Positions 9,529 to 16,886 of a stretch of DNA of 16,886 bases are shown piece by piece. Made by a program: the position numbers and the translations under genes. Source of the DNA: DATKEH01 sp035546355 (GTDB lineage Bacteria > Acidobacteriota > Thermoanaerobaculia > Multivoradales > JAIOJS01); contig DATKEH010000190.1 of assembly GCA_035546355.1 (NCBI GenBank), positions 1 through 16,886 on the forward strand, read 5' to 3'. The notes under the pieces are model-generated. The model was not told where the DNA came from. It did no database searches and worked only from the letters and a program-made list of their open reading frames with translations. How positions within the stretch are numbered: the stretch's first letter is position 1; the number at the start of each line of letters is the position of its first letter.

Positions 9529-10861
9529 GGTCCACCGTGCCATCGGCCGCGCCATTCTCCTGCTGGCGGCGCTGACCGTGGCCGGCTGCGCCGGGGCGCG
9601 CGTCGAGCCCGCCCCGGCACCGGCCATCCCGGCCGAAGACCTCCCCTTCCTGCTCCCTCCCTCCACGGGGTTTCCGCATTCGCTGGACCCGGAGTGGCAG
9701 CAGGAGTTGGCCAGTGGCCATCGGCTCCTCCTCTCCGGGCGGCTGGAGGCGGCGGAGCGGCTGGCCGAGGAGATGCTGGCGATCGAGCCGCAACTGGCCC
9801 CGGCGCAGGTGCTGGCGGCGCAGGCAACCCTGGCTCAGGGGGACCCGGGAGAGGCCCGGCGGCAGGTCGAGCCGGTGCTCGGCCGATACCCCGACTACAC
9901 CGCCGCCCAGCTGGTCGCGGCACGGGCGGCGGATCGACTCGGCGAGCTGCCCGCGGCGTTCGAAGGGTATCTCGCTGCGAGCGAGGCGTCGGCCGCCGCC
10001 GCCGAGCGGGCCGCGGTGCTGCGCGACCGGGCGGTGCAGGTAGTGGCCCATCGCGCTCGCGACGCGCTGCGCCGCGGCCATTTCGAGGAGGCGGCGCGCG
10101 ACGCCCGGAAGCTGGAGGCGTGGGATCCGCTGTCGCGGCACACCCTGGAGACGACGGCGGAGGTAGCGCGCGCCGCCGGGGACTCCCGTCGCGAGCTGCA
10201 GGCGGTCCGAGGTCTGCTGACCCTGGAGGTCGACGACCGGGCGTTGCTCGAGAGGCGGGCGGAGCTCGAGCTGGCGGTGGGGGAGGCGGCGGTCGCGGTG
10301 GACATCCTGCAACGCCTCCGCGACCGCTACCCTCGGGAGCCGGAGCTGGCAGAGCGCCTCGAGAGGGCCAAGTTCCGCTGGCGGCTGCAGACCCTGCCGG
10401 CGGAGGTGCAGCGGCGGGCGGCGCGCCAGCAGCTGACCCGCGCCGACCATGCCACCCTGCTCTACTGGCTCGCCCCCGGCGTGCGCGCCGGAGTGGCCCA
10501 GTCGGCGCGCATCGCCACCGACATCCTCGACCACCCGCAGCGCCAGGAGATCATGCGGGTGGTCAACCTCCACCTCATGGACGTCGACCCGACGCTGCGG
10601 CGCTTCGAGCCGGAAGCCACGGTGACACGCCTCGCCGCGCTGCGCAGCCTCCTGCGGGTGCTGCTGCGGGCGGCCCCGTCACCTCTCTGTCTCGCGCCGC
10701 TGCAGGGAAGCCCCGCACCCTCTCGAGAGGCGGTCTGCGAGGCCGCCGTCGCCTGCGGCTTCGTGCCGTCTACGGGCGACTGCCTCGCCGCCGCCGGGGT
10801 CTCCGGTGACGAGGCGCTGGAGTGGATCCGGCGGACCCTGGCGCTGCAGGGCGCCCCATGA
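9485..10861 (+). CDS. TPR-containing lipoprotein with S-layer-homology-like C-terminal domain
   Basis: The 458-residue product has a long arginine-rich n-region, a hydrophobic stretch (AILLLAALTVAGC) and a lipobox with Cys35, so it should be an exported lipoprotein. Residues about 70-300 are paired Ala/Leu-rich helices in TPR style (for example SGRLEAAERLAEEML and EPQLAPAQVLAAQA). Residues about 317-400 look like an SLH-type module: LTRADHATLL, then TDILDHPQRQEIMRVV, then FEPEATVTRLAAL. Four cysteines near the end (C402, C418, C424, C433) could form disulfides in the periplasm. The exact role is unknown; a scaffold tied to the envelope or wall is plausible. The ATG lies inside hfq with a 44-base overlap and no clear ribosome site, and no in-frame ATG, GTG or TTG occurs between it and the hydrophobic segment. 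The stop overlaps the next ATG (ATGA). Confidence 0.85.
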   Translation: MRSLPSPRRRRHRSEVHRAIGRAILLLAALTVAGCAGARVEPAPAPAIPAEDLPFLLPPSTGFPHSLDPEWQQELASGHRLLLSGRLEAAERLAEEMLAIEPQLAPAQVLAAQATLAQGDPGEARRQVEPVLGRYPDYTAAQLVAARAADRLGELPAAFEGYLAASEASAAAAERAAVLRDRAVQVVAHRARDALRRGHFEEAARDARKLEAWDPLSRHTLETTAEVARAAGDSRRELQAVRGLLTLEVDDRALLERRAELELAVGEAAVAVDILQRLRDRYPREPELAERLERAKFRWRLQTLPAEVQRRAARQQLTRADHATLLYWLAPGVRAGVAQSARIATDILDHPQRQEIMRVVNLHLMDVDPTLRRFEPEATVTRLAALRSLLRVLLRAAPSPLCLAPLQGSPAPSREAVCEAAVACGFVPSTGDCLAAAGVSGDEALEWIRRTLALQGAP

Positions 10862-11421
10862 ACCTCACCCTCCCCAATCTCCTCTCTCTGCTGCGCATGG
10901 GGTTGACGCCGATCTTCGTCATCGCGGTGGTCGACGGCAAGCCGCTCAGGGCGCTGCTCATCTTCGGGGTGGCCGGCATCACCGACGCCCTCGACGGCTT
11001 CATCGCCCGCACCCTGGGGCAGAAGTCGCTGCTCGGCGCCTATCTCGACCCGATCGCCGACAAGCTCCTGTTGATGTCGGCCTACGTGACCCTGGCCATC
11101 CCCGGCCTGCATCCCGGGGTGCTCATCCCGCTGTGGGTGACGATCCTGGTGATCGCCCGCGACGTGGTCATCGTGGTGGTGGCGCTGATCCTCTACCTGG
11201 CGGTGGGCGTCAGCCGTTTCCCGCCGACGCCGCTGAGCAAGGTCAACACGGCGGTGCAGGTGGGGGCCGCGGTGGTGGTGCTGGCTACGGGGTTCCTGCC
11301 GGTCTTCGACGAGCTGGCGGTGCGGGCGATCCACGCGGTGGCGGCCCTCACCATCCTCTCGGGCGTGAGCTACATCCTGGTGGCCAACCGGCTCGGTGCG
11401 GCGGCCAGGCCGGCGGGCTGA
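10858..11421 (+). CDS. CDP-alcohol phosphatidyltransferase, probably CMP-forming cardiolipin synthase or PgsA
   Basis: Integral membrane enzyme of 187 residues that exchanges CMP on a CDP-diacylglycerol-type donor for a lipid or sugar alcohol. The family motif D-x2-DG-x2-AR-x8-G-x3-D-x3-D is exact: D43, D46, G47, A50, R51, G60, D64, D68. About six hydrophobic segments surround it. Most annotation would call it PgsA (phosphatidylglycerophosphate synthase). However, IARDVVIV (R101, D102) and PLSKVNTAVQ (127-134) resemble, from memory, mitochondrial cardiolipin synthase (SRDVMLI, ISKVNTAVQ) more than bacterial PgsA, so cardiolipin synthesis is equally likely. The ATG at 10858 overlaps the lipoprotein stop as ATGA and has AGGG six bases upstream. 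An in-frame ATG at 10822 would add twelve residues outside the family pattern. Confidence 0.88.
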   Translation: MNLTLPNLLSLLRMGLTPIFVIAVVDGKPLRALLIFGVAGITDALDGFIARTLGQKSLLGAYLDPIADKLLLMSAYVTLAIPGLHPGVLIPLWVTILVIARDVVIVVVALILYLAVGVSRFPPTPLSKVNTAVQVGAAVVVLATGFLPVFDELAVRAIHAVAALTILSGVSYILVANRLGAAARPAG

Positions 11422-11438
11422 TCGCCACACCGCCCTGC

Positions 11439-11444
11439 TATCCT
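11439..11444 (+). promoter_or_regulatory. Candidate -10 box (TATCCT) for leaderless dnaE
   Basis: TATCCT fits the TANNNT -10 pattern and ends six bases before the dnaE ATG. The 29-base gap after the phosphatidyltransferase stop contains no Shine-Dalgarno. The expected start of transcription falls on or next to the A of ATG. The -35 position (about 11415-11421) holds no TTG-like hexamer. Confidence 0.45.
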
Positions 11445-11450
11445 CGCCGC

Positions 11451-15032
<3,582 letters not shown>

Positions 15033-15043
15033 CTCGCCGGGGG

Positions 15044-15059
15044 CGGTCGCCAGCGACCG
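15044..15059 (+). other. GC-only stem-loop after dnaE
   Basis: CGGTCG and CGACCG pair around a CCAG loop, twelve bases after the dnaE stop. There is no T run, so this is not a standard intrinsic terminator. It could be a weak terminator or RNA 3'-end stabiliser. Six-base stems arise easily in sequence this GC-rich. Confidence 0.25.
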
Positions 15060-15090
15060 GCACCTGCGCCGCCATCGGGACCCGGCCGCC

Positions 15091-15096
15091 TAGAAT
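15091..15096 (+). promoter_or_regulatory. Candidate -10 box (TAGAAT) upstream of the tRNA nucleotidyltransferase gene
   Basis: TAGAAT matches five of six bases of TATAAT and lies in the 82-base gap after dnaE. Transcription starting about seven bases downstream would give a leader of roughly a dozen bases before the GTG at 15115. No recognisable -35 hexamer lies 16-18 bases upstream. Confidence 0.4.
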
Positions 15097-15100
15097 GGGC

Positions 15101-15106
15101 GGGGAG
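15101..15106 (+). promoter_or_regulatory. Shine-Dalgarno site fixing the GTG start at 15115
   Basis: GGGGAG sits eight bases before the GTG at 15115, good spacing for a ribosome site. It selects this GTG over the ATG at 15095, which is in another frame and meets a stop after nine codons. Confidence 0.6.
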
Positions 15107-15114
15107 CACCGCCA

Positions 15115-16886
15115 GTGGAGCTGATCACCACTCACGTCAGCGCCGACTTCGACGCCCTGGCCTCGGTGCTGGTGGCGCGAAGGCTCCACCCCGGAGCGGC
15201 GATCTTCTTCCCCGGCTCGCGGGAGGAGTCGGTGCGGCGGATGCTGGAGACGCGGGGCGTGGCGATCGAAGAGTTGCGCCAGCGCGACGTCGATCCCGCG
15301 GCGCTCTCCAGGATCATCCTGTGCGACGTCCGCCAACGCGACCGGCTGGGAGTCGTTCCCGAGTGGCTCGCCGCCAACCCCGAAGTCGAGGTCCTCGCCT
15401 ACGACCACCACCCCGACACCGACAGCGACGTGGCGGTGCGCGGCGGCGTCGTCGACGCCGCCGTGGGAGCGACCTCGACCCTCCTCGCCGAGCAGCTGCG
15501 TGAGCGTGGCATGACACCGTCCGCCGAAGAAGCCACGCTCCTGCTGATGGGCATCTACGAGGACACCGGCTCGCTCACCTATCCGACCACCAGCCCCCGA
15601 GACCTGACCGCCGCCGCCTGGCTGTTGGCGCAGGGAGGCGACATGGCGGTGGTGCGCCGCCACGCCGTGCACTCCCTCGACGCCGTGCATCTCGAGGTGC
15701 TCTACCGGATGACGCAGGAGCTGCAGGTGACAGGGGTGCACGGCTATCGGGTGGGGGTGGTGACGCTGGATCTGGACGGCTTCATCGACGAGCTCGCCCC
15801 CCTGGTCAGCCGCTGCCTGGAGCTCTTCGAGCTCGACCTGCTCTTCGCCCTGTTCGGCGAGGGCGACCGGCTCACCATCATCGCCCGCGGCGACGTCCCC
15901 GGGGTGCATCTCGGGAGGGTCCTCGAGGAGGTGGCGGGCGGCGGCGGCCACGAGACGGCCGCCGCGGGTAGCCGCAAGGGGGTGACGGTGCTCGAGGCGC
16001 GGGAGGAGCTGCTGGCCCGCCTGGGCGACGTGGTGCCGCCGCGGACGCGGGCGCGGGACCTGATGATCGCCCCGTTCGTCTCGGTGCCGCTCGGCGCCAC
16101 GGTAGCAGAGACCAAAGCTCTGCTGGTGCGCCACGCCATCAACGCCGCGCCGGTGGTCGAGGGCGATCGGGCGGTGGGCGCCGTCAGCCGCCAGCTGCTC
16201 GACGGCGCCCTGCAGCACGGCATGGAAACGCGGCCGGTGAGCAGCATCATGCGCCGGGAGCTGGAGTGGGTGGACCCCCAGGCCCCCGCCGAGGTCCTCG
16301 CCGAGCGGATGGCGGGGCAGCATCCGCGTTTCATCCTGGTCGGAGATCGGGACACGGCGCGGGCGCAGGGGGTGGTGACGCGGATGGACGTGCTGCGTCA
16401 CCTGCACGGTCGGCTCGCCGAGGTGGCCGAGCCGATCGAGCGGCGGTCGCGGGAGCTGAAAGCCCGCCGCCAGCGGATCGGGGGTCTGCTGCGCGACCGC
16501 GTGCCGGCCGCGCTGCTGGCGAAGATCGAGACGGCCGCCGCCGTCGCCCGTCGCACCGGCGCTCGCGTCTACCTGGTCGGCGGTCTGGTGCGCGACCTGC
16601 TGCTCGGCCAGGAGAACCGCGACCTCGACCTGGTGGTGGAGGGGGACGGGCTGGCCTTCGCCGGGGAGCTGGCGCAGGCCCTCGGCGGGAGGCTGCGGGT
16701 GCACGAGGCCTTCCTCACCGCGGTCGTGGTGCTGCCCGACGGCGACACCGTCGACATCGCGACGGCGCGCAGCGAGTTCTACCGCGCCCCGGCGGCGCTC
16801 CCGGAGGTGCGCACCTCGGCGCTGCGCCAGGACCTCTACCGGCGCGATTTCACCATCAACACCCTCGCCATCCACCTCGGCCCCGA
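15115..16886 (+). CDS. DHH/DHHA1/CBS/poly(A)-polymerase fusion, tRNA nucleotidyltransferase (3' end beyond window)
   Basis: The frame is open to the window end, giving 590 codons of a protein family that is usually close to 900 residues. Domain order: a DHH phosphoesterase (THVSADFDALAS near the start, YDHHPD with D97-H98-H99, GIYEDTG); DHHA1 with GGGGHE at 275-280; two CBS repeats at about 313-440 (RARDLMI, then SSIMRRELEWV); and a class II nucleotidyltransferase head with GGLVRDLLLG from 489, catalytic Asp pair D503/D505 in RDLDLVVEG, and RRDFTINTLAI. The head domain adds A or CCA to tRNA 3' ends. In Aquifex, Geobacter and relatives a protein of this layout is known or predicted as an A-adding enzyme; sequence here cannot settle A versus CCA. 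CBS repeats often bind adenine nucleotides, suggesting energy sensing. It follows dnaE after 82 bases and may have its own promoter. Confidence 0.92.
   Translation, partial: MELITTHVSADFDALASVLVARRLHPGAAIFFPGSREESVRRMLETRGVAIEELRQRDVDPAALSRIILCDVRQRDRLGVVPEWLAANPEVEVLAYDHHPDTDSDVAVRGGVVDAAVGATSTLLAEQLRERGMTPSAEEATLLLMGIYEDTGSLTYPTTSPRDLTAAAWLLAQGGDMAVVRRHAVHSLDAVHLEVLYRMTQELQVTGVHGYRVGVVTLDLDGFIDELAPLVSRCLELFELDLLFALFGEGDRLTIIARGDVPGVHLGRVLEEVAGGGGHETAAAGSRKGVTVLEAREELLARLGDVVPPRTRARDLMIAPFVSVPLGATVAETKALLVRHAINAAPVVEGDRAVGAVSRQLLDGALQHGMETRPVSSIMRRELEWVDPQAPAEVLAERMAGQHPRFILVGDRDTARAQGVVTRMDVLRHLHGRLAEVAEPIERRSRELKARRQRIGGLLRDRVPAALLAKIETAAAVARRTGARVYLVGGLVRDLLLGQENRDLDLVVEGDGLAFAGELAQALGGRLRVHEAFLTAVVVLPDGDTVDIATARSEFYRAPAALPEVRTSALRQDLYRRDFTINTLAIHLGP

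Noticed and set aside
15095..15124. ATG at 15095 as start of the DHH/CBS gene or as a tiny upstream ORF
   Set aside because: It is out of frame with the DHH domain and ends after nine codons. The Shine-Dalgarno at 15101-15106 fits the GTG at 15115 instead, and the ATG overlaps the likely -10 box.

Overview
This is a very GC-rich, gene-dense stretch of bacterial chromosome. It carries twelve genes, all on the plus strand, and no gap between them is longer than about 130 bases. The content is core housekeeping, with no mobile element, CRISPR array, tRNA or rRNA visible. The mix fits an Acidobacteriota-like organism (for example a Thermoanaerobaculia or Holophagae relative) or one of the former deltaproteobacterial phyla. 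The supporting points are a type III pantothenate kinase, a biotin ligase without a DNA-binding domain, a miaA-hfq pair, a DnaE with a complete PHP metal site, and a DHH/CBS/poly(A)-polymerase fusion. This placement is inference only.

Region 1 (28-5821) is a tightly packed five-gene unit: a receiver-domain response regulator, valS, birA, coaX and an unrecognised conserved-looking protein. Three consecutive junctions are stop/GTG overlaps (TAGTG, GTGA, GTGA) and the fourth is a 17-base overlap, so translational coupling is likely. BirA and CoaX both serve cofactor metabolism (biotin attachment and the first step of CoA synthesis).

Region 2 (5951-8284) is a full-length comEC, the DNA-uptake channel, with an intact metallo-beta-lactamase domain.

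Region 3 (8379-11421) is miaA, hfq, a TPR lipoprotein with an S-layer-homology-like C-terminus, and a CDP-alcohol phosphatidyltransferase, all overlapping (20, 44 and 4 bases). A promoter-like TTGACG-18-TACGAT lies inside miaA and could drive hfq independently. The phosphatidyltransferase has the exact family motif and resembles the CMP-forming cardiolipin synthase of mitochondria more than PgsA.

Region 4 (11451-16886) is dnaE (replicative polymerase, with all nine predicted PHP metal ligands and an internal clamp-binding motif), then the 5' two thirds of a tRNA nucleotidyltransferase fused to DHH, DHHA1 and CBS domains, cut by the window end.

miaA and dnaE both start 6-7 bases after a TANNNT box with no ribosome binding site, which suggests leaderless transcripts. 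I see no clear undescribed system. The best leads are the response regulator's conserved-looking tail, the unknown gene after coaX, the lipoprotein overlapping hfq, the altered Hfq rim and distal face, and the leaderless starts.
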